Source: Pterois miles
Lineage: Eukaryota > Chordata > Actinopteri > Perciformes > Scorpaenidae
DNA: 64,000 nucleotides
Assembly: GCA_947000775.1 (NCBI GenBank)
Contig: CAMQGK010000110.1
Location: forward strand, 22,789,501-22,853,500
Reading direction: 5' to 3'
In this document: positions 25,264 to 37,700 of the stretch, piece by piece
Numbering within the stretch: position 1 is the stretch's first letter
How the letters are laid out: every line of letters begins with the position of its first letter
Program-made: the position numbers and the translations under genes
The notes under the pieces: generated by a model
What the model saw: only the letters and a program-made list of their open reading frames with translations
What the model was told of the DNA's origin: nothing
Databases searched by the model: none

Positions 25264-25982
25264 TTAAAGCTGCACTAAGTTCAAGTTAAAATAAGCATGT
25301 TGTAATTCAAGTGTTCTTGGAGAAAACTAGACTTCTGCACCTCCTCATGGCTGTTTTCAGGCTTTACGGGAGACTTCCAATCACAGGTCATTTCACAGAG
25401 AGAGAGTTCCTATTGGCCGTTCATTCAACGGAACCGGCTGTCAGTCACTCGCAAACTCTGATTAAACAGTCAAACTAGACAGCGCTGATCAAATATGAAT
25501 CAATATTCTGTTACTGTAATGCATGTTTCTCTCCTCAAATGTTTTCAGAAACATCTTGTAGTTACTGTTTAGCTGTTAGATATGAAAGTCTGCTCCAGAT
25601 GGTGGGCGGTGCTTGGTGTTTCCTCAACTGGTCTCAACATGGCTGCGGGGTCACAAACGTTCTCATTTTACAGCTAAACAGTACACCACATGATATTTCT
25701 GACAGCATATGAGGCGAAAAATTTCCCGTCATTCTGTTTGATCAGCGAGTGATTGACAGCTGCTCAGAGACAGCAGAGTCCAGACCAGCTCTGATTGGTT
25801 GTTTCCTCCAGTCTGTGAAATCTTGCAGATGCCATTAGGAGCACCAGAGGACACTGATGCACATGATTTTTTTTTAGATTACCTGTCTCATGCACTACGG
25901 TCAGGATATAGTGAGTTTATAGTTTATAAAAATCTTTATCTAAAATCAATATTTGCTCCAGTTTTATGCACTGCAGCTTTAA
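25264..25982 (+). mobile_element. TTAA-flanked foldback MITE, copy 1
   Basis: TTAA bounds both ends (25,264-25,267 and 25,979-25,982). The family's plus-oriented left end is TTAAACTTGCAGTA and its right end is TGCTGCTTTAA, forming imperfect inverted repeats. Inside, two arms centred near 25,480-25,600 and 25,660-25,760 are inverted copies (GATCAAATATGAATCAATAT, TGTTTTCAGAAACATCTTGT, TACTGTTTAGCTGT). Together they can form a long hairpin. The TTAA target fits piggyBac- or Kolobok-type elements. Confidence 0.78.
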
Positions 25983-27039
25983 GGGCACTACAACATTTTT
26001 CTTGAGTGCAACCTTATCCTTTATTTTATTTGACACTGTGAAGACTCTGAGGGCAAGTTTTTACTAGTATGTGCCAAAGTAAATGCCTGTGAATACAGTG
26101 ATGTCACCAACTTGTTATACGAGAATACTCCATGTGGATACAGTTGTCCTAAGAAGCCTTTCCTTTTGTAAACTCTGATATGAATGTGGTTTGTCAGTAT
26201 TGACCTACTGTGAGAATGAATTCTGCCTGAAATAATACTAGAGTCACTCCTGTGTGGACTTGTTTCCACCACAAATGCTGTGTTGTCATGAATGCTGTAC
26301 CGCATACATGAAAATGTGTGGAGCAAAAAATGAAAATAATATCCTGTAGGGGAGAGCGGGGTGATTTGGGCCACCCTCTGTTTTCCATTTTCCTGACCCT
26401 GTGATGGGGAGCGGCCCATATGACATGGAGTAAGCACATTTAGGTTAAAAAAAAAAAACAAAAAAAAACGAAAAATACCTTTTTTTTTATGCTCAAGGAG
26501 TCATGATTACTGAGTCTGAACAATTACAGATCAGTTTGAAAAATCACACGTGTTTTAGGAAGTTACAGTATCAGGCTATGCTGTTGGCATGACATTAGCT
26601 CTAAACTGCGAGATGATACGAGTTTGTTAAAATGGTGGGGGTGGGATAATTTGAGTCAAAAGGCCGGGGGAAGTTAAGCCAGTTAGATTATAGCTTCAAC
26701 TTGATATGTAAACTTGATATGTAAATCTCAATGTAAACTGCAATGGCTCAATAAAGGACCACTAAAAAGGTGATCACATAGTTTAATCAACATTTACCCT
26801 TTTCTAAGAGGTGATTGGTCACATTTTACAGTACACAACCATCTGACAGGCTGCCCTCCCAGCCCAGTCGCACAACAGTTCGTGAAATAGTCACTTACAT
26901 TAATGTACATAGACACAAAAACCACAGAACTTTCGCCCAGGAGACCAGCGTTTGTATCCCTGTGACACCAGAAGTCTGTTGATTGTGTTGATTTATTTGC
27001 TACGTAACTTTCGTACTTAATTTACAGCACTTCCCGAGT

Positions 27040-27200
27040 TATTTTAACCCAAACCACTATCTATTCCTAAACCTAACAAAATAGTTTTGTTGCCTAAGCC
27101 TAGTCAAGTCGATCTATTCATAAACCTAACAAAGTAGTTTTGGTGCCTGAACCTCACCAAGTTGATCGATTCATAAACCTAACTAAGTAGTTTTGTTTTC
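27040..27200. repeat. Minisatellite-like tandem repeat
   Basis: About three imperfect units of roughly 60 bases contain ATTCATAAACCTAACAAAGT followed by AGTTTTG and GCCTAAGCC or GCCTGAACC. Confidence 0.55.
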
Positions 27201-27282
27201 AAAAGGCTGGATTGGAAAGTGCCTTGTGCGTCCCATGTTGTTCAAAGTCTTGCTGAGTCTCAAAATGTGAAATTTGTGTCTA

Positions 27283-28383
27283 CAGTGCTGTGAAAAAGTA
27301 TTAGCCCCCTTCCTCATTTCTTATATTTTTGCATATTTGTCACACTTCAATGTTTCAGATCATCAAACAAATTTTAATATTAGACAAAGATAACATGAAT
27401 AAATAGAAAATGTAGTTATTAAATGATAATTTTATTTATTAAGGGAAAAAAGCTATCCAAACCTATCTGGCCCTATGTGAAAAAGTAATTGCCCCCCCTT
27501 GTTAAAGCTTGAATCAACTGTGATTAACCACATTTTTTTGGAAAGCTGAGTTCAACTTCACTAACCACACCCAGGCCTGATTACTGTCAGACCTGTCGAA
27601 TCAGGAAATCACTTAAAGAGAAACTGTCTGACAAAATGAAGGAGGCTAAAAGATCTCAAAAAGCAACACATCATGCTGCGATCTAAAGGAATTCAAGACC
27701 AGGTAAGAAAAAGTCACTGACATCTATCAGTCTGGAAAGGCTTACAAAGCCATTTCTAAGGCTTTGGGACTTCAGTGAACCACAGTGAGAGCCATTATCC
27801 ACAAATGAAGAAAACTTGAAACAGTGGTGAACCTTCCCAGGAGTGGCCGGCCTACCAAAATTACTCCAAGAGCGCATCAACGACTTATCTAAGGTCACAA
27901 AAGAGCCCTGAACATCTAAAAACTGCAGGCCTCACTTGCCTCATTTTAGAGTGGCCTAGTCAAAGTCCGGACTTCAATCTGATTGAGATGCTGTGGCTTG
28001 TCCTTAAACAGGCCGTTCATGCTCGAAAGCCCTCCAGTGTGGCTGAATTAAAACAAGTGTCTAAAGAAGAGTAGGCCAAAATTCCTCCACAGTGATGTAA
28101 AAGACTCATTGCCAGTTATCACAAATGCTTGTTTGCAGCTGTTGCCCCCAAGGGTGGCTCAACCACTTATTGGGTTTTAGGAGCAATTACTTTTTCACAT
28201 AGGGCCAGATAGGTTTGGATAGCTTTTTTCCCTTAATAAATGAAATTATCATTTAAAAACTATTTACTCCGGTTATCTTTGTCTAACATTAAAATTTGTT
28301 TGATGAGCTGAAACATGGAAGTGTGACAAATATGCAAAAATATAAGAAATGAGGAAGGGGGCAAATACTTTTTCACAGCACTG
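27283..28383 (+). mobile_element. Second Tc1-like element, internally deleted
   Basis: This 1,101-bp element is flanked by TA on both sides and bounded by inverted repeats of about 200 bp starting CAGTGCTGTGAAAAAGTA. It differs from the family at 12,591. The inner part of each arm repeats the outer motif (ATGTGAAAAAGTAATTGC), again the IR/DR arrangement. What is left of the transposase is N-terminal HTH sequence (around 27,600-27,890, with a GRPTK-like hook) joined to C-terminal sequence (SPDFNLIEML near 27,960). Most of the catalytic core is deleted. It sits inside the TIR-bounded element 26,343-29,510. Confidence 0.85.
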
Positions 28384-28689
28384 TATGTACACGACTCAAA
28401 TAGATTAATTTCCATGACCATTTCACAAACTGCTGTGAGACTGTGTTGGCACTCCTGAAACAACCTCTCTCTGAAGAGCCACTGCCTTTAGGCACAATAA
28501 GAGGAAGTTGTTTCATATCTTCACTTCAGTGACAAACAGGTATGACTGACAGACAAAACATACAGTACTGGCTCAACTTGTCCTTTCCATCGGCTAATCT
28601 TACCCCTTATCGCTCAAGTTGCGCCAAGAGACTGTTGAAATTAATATTTTGAGCTCTATTTTGTTTTAGATCCAAAGTGGTTATTATCA

Positions 28690-29460
28690 AAGATGCACCA
28701 CCATACTTTCCAACCTTCCCAATTTTCCCAGGAGGCTCCTGTTTTTATTGCCCTCTCCATTTCCTCCTAGGGTCACAATTATCCCATTTTTTTTCCCAAT
28801 TTATGGCAAATTTTCACATTTATAATTTCTTTCCACTATCTCAACCTGTTTCTGGCACTGTGCAGCATCTACAAACTATAGTTTTCACCCGGACGAGAAT
28901 AGAGCTACACCTCATGTTTTTTCCAGGCGGAAGAGAGCAGTCCATGCTTGTCGGTTGTAGCTCATATTTGCCACTGGGTTCAGTGCACATCACAGTGCCA
29001 AAGCTGGGGCTTTGCTCAACGTAATGAAAAGCTGTCGCGGCGCAATGCATGTCATTAGAAATAACAGGTTTCAGAGTGCAGTGGTGCTGTTGTCGTGTTT
29101 TATCTGAAAGGGCCTTCGGTGAGTGAGAGTCGGAGACAGAAATGGAGGGAGCTATCTGAAAGAAATACCCAAGCAGGGCCAAAAAAAATGAATAAAAACA
29201 GCTGTTTATTAGTTTATGTCAGATATTCACTCAAGTTCATGCCAAGGTGGTGAATTATTCAGTTTTCCTTCTTGAGAATTAAAAATAAAATAAAAAGTTT
29301 AACACGTGAATGCTGTTGTTGTGTACTTGTTACTATTTTTTTATTTTCATTTCAGTCAGTCAGTCTTTCATTCAGTCACCAGAATGAAGCAAAGTCTCTG
29401 ATACTCAAATCTTTGTGGGGAGGGATCCCCAGACCTCCTGCTTTGGTGTTGAAATCCTCA
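28690..29460 (+). repeat. Interspersed repeat, copy A (partner at 56,640)
   Basis: It shares ordered blocks with 56,640-57,270: GGCACTGTGCAGC against GACACTGTACAGC, CTGAAAGGGCCTTC, GAGACAGAAATGGAG against GAGACATAAATGGAG, and CAGGGCCAAAAAAAATGAAT. The family is not named and no open frame is supported. Confidence 0.55.
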
Positions 29461-29854
29461 CTATTATTAGTGTAAAAACTGGCTCAACTCACCCCACTCT
29501 ATCCTACTGGGAAGGGGGAAAAAAACTCTCCTTAACTTACAACTTTAGACTGCATTTAATCGGGTCCTCCTGTAGGACCCTTCCAGTGCACAACAGAGTC
29601 ATATTGCTTTGACAGTCAGTCGTGCCAGGAAACGAGACATCTCATCTGGCTCTGTCACCAATAATATAATTAGCTTAGGCTGCCTTGCAACCTGTTTAGT
29701 AGCCTGCATTACAGTCACTGCTTTACGCTGCGGCCCAGTGGTTATGTGATACACCGATACTGAGGGTTCCTTTTGTTATGATGAAACTTGGCAATGGAGC
29801 TTAAATCCGAGACGGGCACAAGATGAGTATTTCATGGAGCACAGAGCTGGCACC

Positions 29855-30418
29855 TTAAACTTGCAGTAGACAGACTGTTTTTGGCATTGTTTGGCAAAAC
29901 CTTTCAGGATATTGTAATTCAAGTGCTCTGTAAAAAATTGGACTTCTGCACCTCTTAATGGCTCTGTTTTCAGGCTTTAAAAAATCTAGGCTGTGACAGG
30001 AGACTTTGTCCAAGGTCAGGTCATTTCAGAGAGAGCTTTCCTATTGGCTGTGCTCCTGCTGGTGGACAGCGCTTGGCAGATCTCAACATGGCTGCTGGGT
30101 CACAAACCATCTTGTTTTACAGCTAAACAGTCAGTACAAGATGTTTCTGAAAACATTTAAGGAGAGAAATAGGCATTACAGTAACAGAACTGATTCATAT
30201 TTGACTAGTTTGACTGTTAAAGGACTCCAGATCAGCTCTAATTGGTTGTTTTCCTCCAGTCTGTGAAATCTTGCAGATGCCATCAGGATCACCAGAGTAG
30301 ACAGAAGCACATTTTTTTTCAGATTATCTGTCTCATGCACTACTGTCAGGATATAGTGACCGTTTTATAATAATGTATGAAATCATATTGGCTCCAATTC
30401 TCCCCATTGCAGCTTTAA
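29855..30418 (+). mobile_element. TTAA-flanked MITE, copy 2 (left arm deleted)
   Basis: TTAA lies at both ends. The start TTAAACTTGCAGTAGACAG and the end TTGCAGCTTTAA match the family, but the left hairpin arm is missing, leaving 564 bp. It ends about 500 bases before the AADAC start codon and so borders the promoter. Confidence 0.78.
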
Positions 30419-30429
30419 AAATAAATATG

Positions 30430-30933
30430 GGTCTAATATTTCTGAGCATATTTTACATTGAAACATTGGGGAGGAAAACACTAAGCTGGATGCACGAGCC
30501 ACTTTTGTTTTATACGCTGTGGTATTTAAGCATCAGTTGCATCTCTGCGCAAAGTTCAGTCGCGCGTCCTGTGTCAGGAGGCACCTGAGGAATTTGCAGC
30601 GCGGGCCAAGGTGGGACGGTTCTGCCTCGTGAGTACACAGGGCGCGCGCTCCTGTCTCCATATCACTGGCACTTAAATTTAATTCTCCGGCTCCACGAAA
30701 CGGACATGCATCACGGAGCGCGCACGAGCAGCGAGGAAAAGCTCCGAACATGCACGCCGATTACCATCAAATGACACCAAACACGTGCTGTCACATTTAG
30801 CTGGTCTGCATCCAAAATTAATTCCGAGCGTAAAGCTTTGGCCGCGCACCGGAGTGACTTGCTGACAAGCGTAGCTCAACAGCCCGTTTGTGTTTGCACC
30901 CTGCAGTCAGTTGCCGAGGACGCACGCTGTAAA
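30430..30933 (+). promoter_or_regulatory. aadac: Putative AADAC promoter and 5' leader
   Basis: From about 30,540 the sequence becomes GC- and CpG-richer than its surroundings, up to the AADAC start codon. A TATA-like TTTATAC lies near 30,510 and TATTTAAG near 30,523. A TTAA-flanked MITE ends at 30,418, so the proximal promoter is confined to about 500 bases. The transcription start is not determined by the sequence alone. Two short upstream reading frames start at ATG 30,706 (ending 30,774) and ATG 30,750 (ending 30,800). They would matter only if the leader extends that far. Confidence 0.45.
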
Positions 30934-31074
30934 ATGAGGTTTGGAAGCATCGTTTTATTCGTCGCTCTCTGCTCTTTTACCGCTTATTATATTTACGAAC
31001 CCATTCCCGAGGAGATAGAGGAGAGATGGAAACTCATGCTGACCAACTCTTTCTTCAGAAGTCTCAGCCACCTG
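30934..31074 (+). CDS. aadac: AADAC coding exon 1 (signal anchor)
   Basis: This exon encodes residues 1-47, including the hydrophobic type II anchor and the IPEEIEERWKLM segment typical of AADAC. It ends in phase 0 at CCTG before the donor GTATGT at 31075. No in-frame ATG was found in the open stretch just upstream. Confidence 0.92.
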
Positions 31075-31677
31075 GTATGTAAAAACTGTATTACTGCAGG
31101 CTATCCTGACATTAAATCTGTTGGGAGCCTATTACTTTGGAAATAAATCCCTATAGAACAGGCGAATGTACACCTATTTCACTTTTTGTCATAATATCAA
31201 ATTACACAACATCCAAAATGATCTTGGTTTTGTTTGTTCCCTCAGTAGGTAGGTGACAGGTTAAACGTTTATTGCATTATGCTGATATGCTGGATATAAA
31301 TGCTTGTTACACCAGATTATGTCAGATGCTAATCCATGTGTTATATAGTCCTGCTCACCTGTTCTAATAATAGACCCTATTAAGGAAACTCTACTCTGTT
31401 AGACGCCTGTGGTTTACAGTGTGGTGCTGCTAACTTCACTCTATAGGTTTAAAACACTATATACTGTAAGTAAGTTATGTTTTATGGCTGTAACTTTAGT
31501 GTAAACATGCGTAGTTTCTTTGGTTTTGTCCTTTGGCACTTCTGAAGGCAACACAGCAGTCCATTCAACAGCTAGAAAGGAGCTGCAGTAGTTTGAGTAT
31601 TACCTGTTTGTCAAATATATTATAAACAGAGTGGAGAAATAAAGGTGCAGGTGCAGGCTACTGCCTCTAACACAGGG

Positions 31678-31712
<35 letters not shown>

Positions 31713-34700
31713 GTAGTAGTAGTAGTAGTAGTAATAATAATAATAATAATAATAACAACTGTATTTTATTAGGTAATATATTATATTTCCATTATTATAA
31801 TGCATCACATTCAAACATTTAATTTGAGCATCCATTGCTGATTTATATGCCACATTCTAGCCCCTCGACCAGGCACTCTTCCATTCGTTTAATCCCTATG
31901 CATCACTAGGGACTTGCTATTTTCTACCAAATTGAGCCATCACTCATGTTTGCCCTGTGGGGCAAATACATACTATGTTCCTGATTTCCCTTTAGGGTTA
32001 GCGCTGCTGTGTTATGGAGCACTGCTGTGTTTGATGCAGTGCATCAAAATTAATGTTGCTGATCGCTGACATGGCCAAGACAGTGAAAAATAAACCCTAG
32101 CATTTAGTAGACAGAAATACAACTTTTTAAACAGTAGCATGATGTAAACAAACTGTCACTTAGAGGGTGAAAATTCTGATTATAAATCTAAAATAATATG
32201 AAAACATAATTTATGGTAGCTTTTTTACACAGCACTGTGTAAGTGATACAGTGACTTATGCAGACCAAATAGTCACTATTTTTACAAGTTAAACCTGCAG
32301 TAGGAAGAATGTTTTTGGCATCATTGGGCAAAAAATCCTGATAACCTTTCAGCATATTGGAATTCAAGTGTTCTGAGAGAAAAGTAGACCACTGCTCCTC
32401 CTCATGGCTCTGTTTTCAGGCTTTTAAAACATCTAACCCATGACGGGAGACTTTGGTCGACCACAGATCATTTCAGAGAGAGAAAGCGTTCCTACTGGCT
32501 GTTCATTCAACACAGGCAGCTGTCAACAGCACGGTCAAACTAGGCAGCGCTGATCAAATATGTATCAATATTCTGTTCCTGTAATGCCTATTTGTCATGT
32601 AAAACATTTTCAGAAACATCTTGTAATTATTGTTTAGCTGTAAAATGAGTAAATGTACTCCGGCTGGTGGGCGGTGCTTGGTATTTCTTCAACTGGTCCC
32701 ATCATTGCTGCTGGGTCATAAACTTTCTTATTTTACAGCTAAACAGTAAAGTACAAGATGTTTCTGAAAACATTTGACATTTAGTCATAGTAACAGAATA
32801 ATGATTCATGCTTGGTCAGCGCTGCGAAGTTTGACCGTTGATTTTGCAAGTGATTGACAGCTGCTCTGAGAGGGCAAGACTCCAGCTCGGCTCTGATTGG
32901 TTGTTTTCCTTTGGCTGGGGAAATCTTGCAGATGCCATTGGGAGTACCTGAGGACACAGAGGCACATGCCTTCTTTGAGATTACCTATCTGGAATGATTA
33001 CGTGGCTATTTTATTAAAGTGACTTTTTAAAATCCGATTTGCTCCATTTCTACCCGCTGCTGCTTTAAACCAACGAGAGAGAGCAAGAGAAGGCTTCAGT
33101 ATTTTTTTTTTTCTTTTTTCTGACTGCTTGATTGTATGTAGAGCTTGCCGTGGATGACTCCTTGATAGGTCTATTGTGGTCACAGTAGAAGAGCATCAGC
33201 TGATTTGCCTTATGCCAGCCTCTGACCACTTACCTCATCAAACAAAATGGAGTATGAGTCATACTTTTATAACTTATCATGTAGTTATAACTTCTCAAAA
33301 TAAATAACCGCAGGGGGCTGCTGACATTTTATGAGGCAACATTCACATGACTGCAGTAACCCTTTCTCCCTCTGTAATACAGCCACATAGTTTAGCCTTT
33401 CTGTATTGAGTATTGTAAGTTTTGGTCAAGGTGATTGTTAACACTGGATAAGCTGCCTGCAATAGCTTTACTGTATGTGCAAAACATAACACTAAAGGCT
33501 TAAGTTTGATGAACAATGATAAATTCTGTACTATGTCTGTCTCTATATCTCATGCTGTGTCTCTGCTTCGCTTTGCAGGCAAACCTCAGTGAATTACTGG
33601 GGTTGAAGGACTATATGGGGGTAATGTACTTCATCACTTTGGCGGAGAGGATAGTGCCTGTGTCTGACGAGCATGTCAAGGTGACAGAGGAGAAATTTGA
33701 TGGAGTGGAGGTGGTGCTGTACCAGCCAAAGCAGAGGGGCGGTGACACCGAGCTCCGGAGAGCTGTCATATACCTGCACGGTGGAGGATGGTGTCTGGGG
33801 AGCTCCCGTAAGTTGATAGGCCGGCCTGTCCTGCTCCTTTTATCACACAGAATAATGACACTGACTTTAAAGTATGGATTGAAAGATGAATGGTAATACA
33901 TATTCTTGTGATATGTTCATCACACAGAAATTCTACTATTTGATTGAGGAAGTACTCTGAAATTGATGGCTCCCTGTGACAGCTATTATGACAGGATTAT
34001 AAATACTACACAAGCCACAAAGCTTTCCAAGTTGCCTGAGGAAATAACACACCGTCTGCTGGGGCGGTAGGAACCTTCGAGGGTGACTACCCTTGCTAAT
34101 CCAAAACGTAAAGACATGAGTGTGCATGCAGTTTGACACATCTCATGCTGTTGCTGCAATCTGTTGAAAGGCTGTAACAATTACAGTAATACATACCTTG
34201 CCAGGAAATGCCTCTAGGCTAGATGGCAGGTTCACGTCTGTTACTGCAGTGGTCATTAGGGCTGTGTATTGTCAAGAATCTGGCTATACGATACGATATG
34301 ATACAGGGGTAATGATTCAGTATATTGCGATATATTGTGATACTGTAAACAAGGCGCTATATTGAAATTTTTAAAATCTAATTTAAGGAAATCTGTCACA
34401 GGTTGCATCTCAAATTCAGCACTAACATGCTATTTATTACGCTAAAACATTATGCAAGATTTTTTAGTATGTCCGACACCTTAATATGAAACTGATAGTA
34501 TGCGAATTGCATACCATTTCTGGTGAAATATTACAGTATGCAAACACTGGACACTACAGCGGCATAAATATCCCACAATGCAATGCGGTAGTGACAACAA
34601 CGTCCATAACAGACAGTGTCAGACAGCTCTGTAACATCAATAATGGCCGTTGTTTTAGTCACATTAGGTTGGTATGGGTTACCATGGTTACACGTCTCCA

Positions 34701-37700
34701 CCCAGCAAGGAGGCTCTTAGGGAGTGACAACATAAATTACTTTCTTATTCACACAAAATTATGTTGATAGTGCACATATTGGGTATGTAGTGCATAGTTT
34801 GCAATTTGCCATTGTATAAATAACACATCAGTAATTAACCATTATAGAATAGGAAATATTCAAAAAATAACTCATTTATACTGCATGCAAAAAAAGGGGC
34901 ATGATTTTTGCCCCTAACTTTAAGTTAGCATAAAGTGGTCACCTGGTACCCACAGAACCCATTTTCATTCACATATCTTGAGGTCAGATGTCAAGGGACC
35001 CCTTTGTGCCATTTTTTCCCACCAGAATTTTGCGAAAATTTGGTAAAGTTTGGTAAAGTTTCCAATGATGCCACTACCTTCACTCTAGCTTTAAAACTGA
35101 GCCAGCTACAACCTCCAAAATATCAAATAGTGGCCAGCCCCGACCGCAGGCCATCCTATTTTAAGAGGCTGATTGAAAATCAATACAATGTTTTGGAGAA
35201 TTGATAACATATTGCATATCATAATATTGCCATACTCATGTATTGATATTACACTCTTAGTGTTTACGTAAGGTGGTGTGTGATTTCAGGAATGAATGGA
35301 TGTCAGTAATTATGGATCTCCAGTATATATGTTATTTAGAATATCTGTTCTGATCTGTGTTTGTCTTCTCATGCAGGGATGAGTCCATATGATCTCCTGG
35401 CCAGACAAATGGTGACCGAGCTAGATGCAGTGGTTCTTTCTGTAGAGTAAGTATTTCATATTTTAAAGCCAGTTATATGCACCTACTGTATTACAGCATA
35501 CTGCACATATTGCGGTTTCATGTGTGTTATTCACAGTTAAAGCAGCAGTTGGTAAAAATGGAGCAAATATGACTAAAAAAATGTGTATCTATAAAACAGT
35601 CACTATATCCTGACAATAGGGCATGAGACAGGTAATCTGGAAACAATCTTGTGCCTCTGTCCTCCGATGCTCATAATGACATCTGCAGGATTTCACAGAC
35701 CAGAAGAAAACAACCATCAGAGAGCTGGAGCCTGCCGTCTCTGAGCAGCTGTCAATCACTCTGATCAAACAGTCAAACTAGGCAGCGCTGATCAAATATG
35801 AATCAATTTTCTGTTACTGTAATGACTATTTCTCACCTCATATGTTTTCATAAAACATCTTGTAATTACTGTTTAGCTGTAAAATGAGAAAGTTTGTCAC
35901 CCAGTAGCTCTATTGTGATCAGCTGATGAAATATTAAGCACCGCCCACCAGCCAGAGTACAGCCAATAGGAACGCTCTCTATGAAATGACCTGTGATTGG
36001 CCAAAGTCTCCCATCACAGACTAGAGTTGAAGTCTGAAAACTGAGCCATGGGGAGGTGCAGAAGTCTGGTTTTCTCTCAGAACACTAATTATTATGGTTA
36101 TTATGTTATTATATTTGCCCAGTGATGCTAAAACCTTTCTGCCTACTGCAGGTTTAAGTCTACTATTCTCCAACTCTTTCTCTCAGCCACTCGCACATAG
36201 TTTTCTGTTATCATACATGCCTGTCCTCCCTCATTAGTCACAGGCTAGATGGATGCATTAGAGTGAGGCTAACAGGTTTTCATTCTGGTCTGGCCAGGCC
36301 TTTCCTTGTCACAGCTAAACTCATTGTTGTTCTTTGGCACGTCCGGCTCCAACTCTGACTCTCAGTTCTGAAACTTTATTTTGCCAGTATCCACTGATTC
36401 ACTTCTCACAGCTAGAGACAGACATATTACACTCACAGCTTGTCAGCTTTAGCAATCAACAGTTACATTAGGTGAAAGACCAGTACTTAGTTCTTTCATC
36501 TGTGTGTGTATAACGTGGTTGTTGACATTCAGTATTTGACAGTGGCAGGTGGAGTGGATCCATGTATTGGTGTGTGGTGTGTGGGGGTACTGCCTTATCT
36601 GCTTCATTCAAATTCCTGTCTGCAATTTATCAAGAGTTCAATGAGTTATTATAGCATTTCCTAATCTCAGGGTCAGCCACATGTAACATTTGGCTTATAG
36701 ATTGAACCACAGTTTAGTGAATGTATGTATTATGTATGCAGTTGATGCGACGCTCTATGGCGGCAGGATTTGAGGTATTTATTTGAAACAATCAGGGTGT
36801 TACTCCTTGCGGTTAATATGACTTTTTATCTATCTAAAATAGAAAATAGAAGTGTTTAATAAAACTGCAAATCAAACTATGCTAAGTTATTTTTAATGCA
36901 TTTATTTCTTTTCCCAAAACATGGGCAGATGAAGTGAGAAAGCTGATTTGTAAAACAACTGCTTGTAAATGTGTAAAGTAGTAATTTGAGAAAAAAACTA
37001 AGGTACATTCACCCCTGATCTGATGATCTGATAATCCCCTTGGAAATGTCATCATCTTTATTTTTCCGTAGCTCAAAATGTTGTCTGTGCACATGACCTT
37101 TAACACTCACGTTTATTTACGCTCTGGCTTTAACCTGCACATTTCTGCTTTTTCAGGTACCGACTTGCCCCCGCTCACCACTTCCCTGTCCCATATGAGG
37201 ACGTGTACCGTGTGGTCAAACGCTTCCTCCAGAAGGGGGTGCTAGCCCAGTACTCTGTGGACCCAGGACGCATTGCTGTGTCTGGGGATAGTGCTGGGGG
37301 GAACCTGGCAGCTGCTGTCTCCCAGCAGGTAGTGAATCTGTTTGTTTTTTGTTTTTTTTTTCTTTCTAGTGTGAGCTCTATGTTTCTGGTTCACACATGG
37401 AAAAATAACTCTGTGAAGAGGTGACGTGAGGCAAGGTTAATGAGCCAGTTTAAGATAAATAGTACTGTTTTATCCTGAACAAAAGGAACACATGCTCTGT
37501 GCTGAGGTGACCAATGGTGACCTCTTTCATAACCTCATATGACTTTGTTTTAACTATCCAGCAGGTAATTACATTGATTTTAAGCTAGTTTCTGTGATTC
37601 CTATTCATTTATAATAACACTGTTATAATTGTTTATACTGTACTGTGTCATAACATAACATTCAGGACACTATTTATAACAGTGACCACGGGGATCTGGC

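Larger units (their letters stand above)
26343..29510. mobile_element. Composite DNA element bounded by ~31-bp inverted repeats
   Basis: A 31-bp left end (with GAGAGCGGGGTGATTTGGG) matches the inverted right end at 29,480-29,510 (GAGTGGGGTGAGTTGAGCC) at about 25 of 31 positions. Inside are a Tc1-like insertion (27,283-28,383), a minisatellite-like stretch (27,040-27,200) and a repeat block shared with 56,640-57,270. No target duplication was seen and no transposase is readable. The outer ends may belong to one old transposon or to two related fragments. Confidence 0.5.

Noticed and set aside
30838..31146. Longer 102-codon AADAC N-terminus
   Set aside because: The first codon is TTG, not ATG, and the frame runs past a consensus donor into intron 1. 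The first real ATG, at 30,934, gives the family N-terminus.
31681..31755. CRISPR-like or regulatory repeat array
   Set aside because: It is a simple compound trinucleotide microsatellite.
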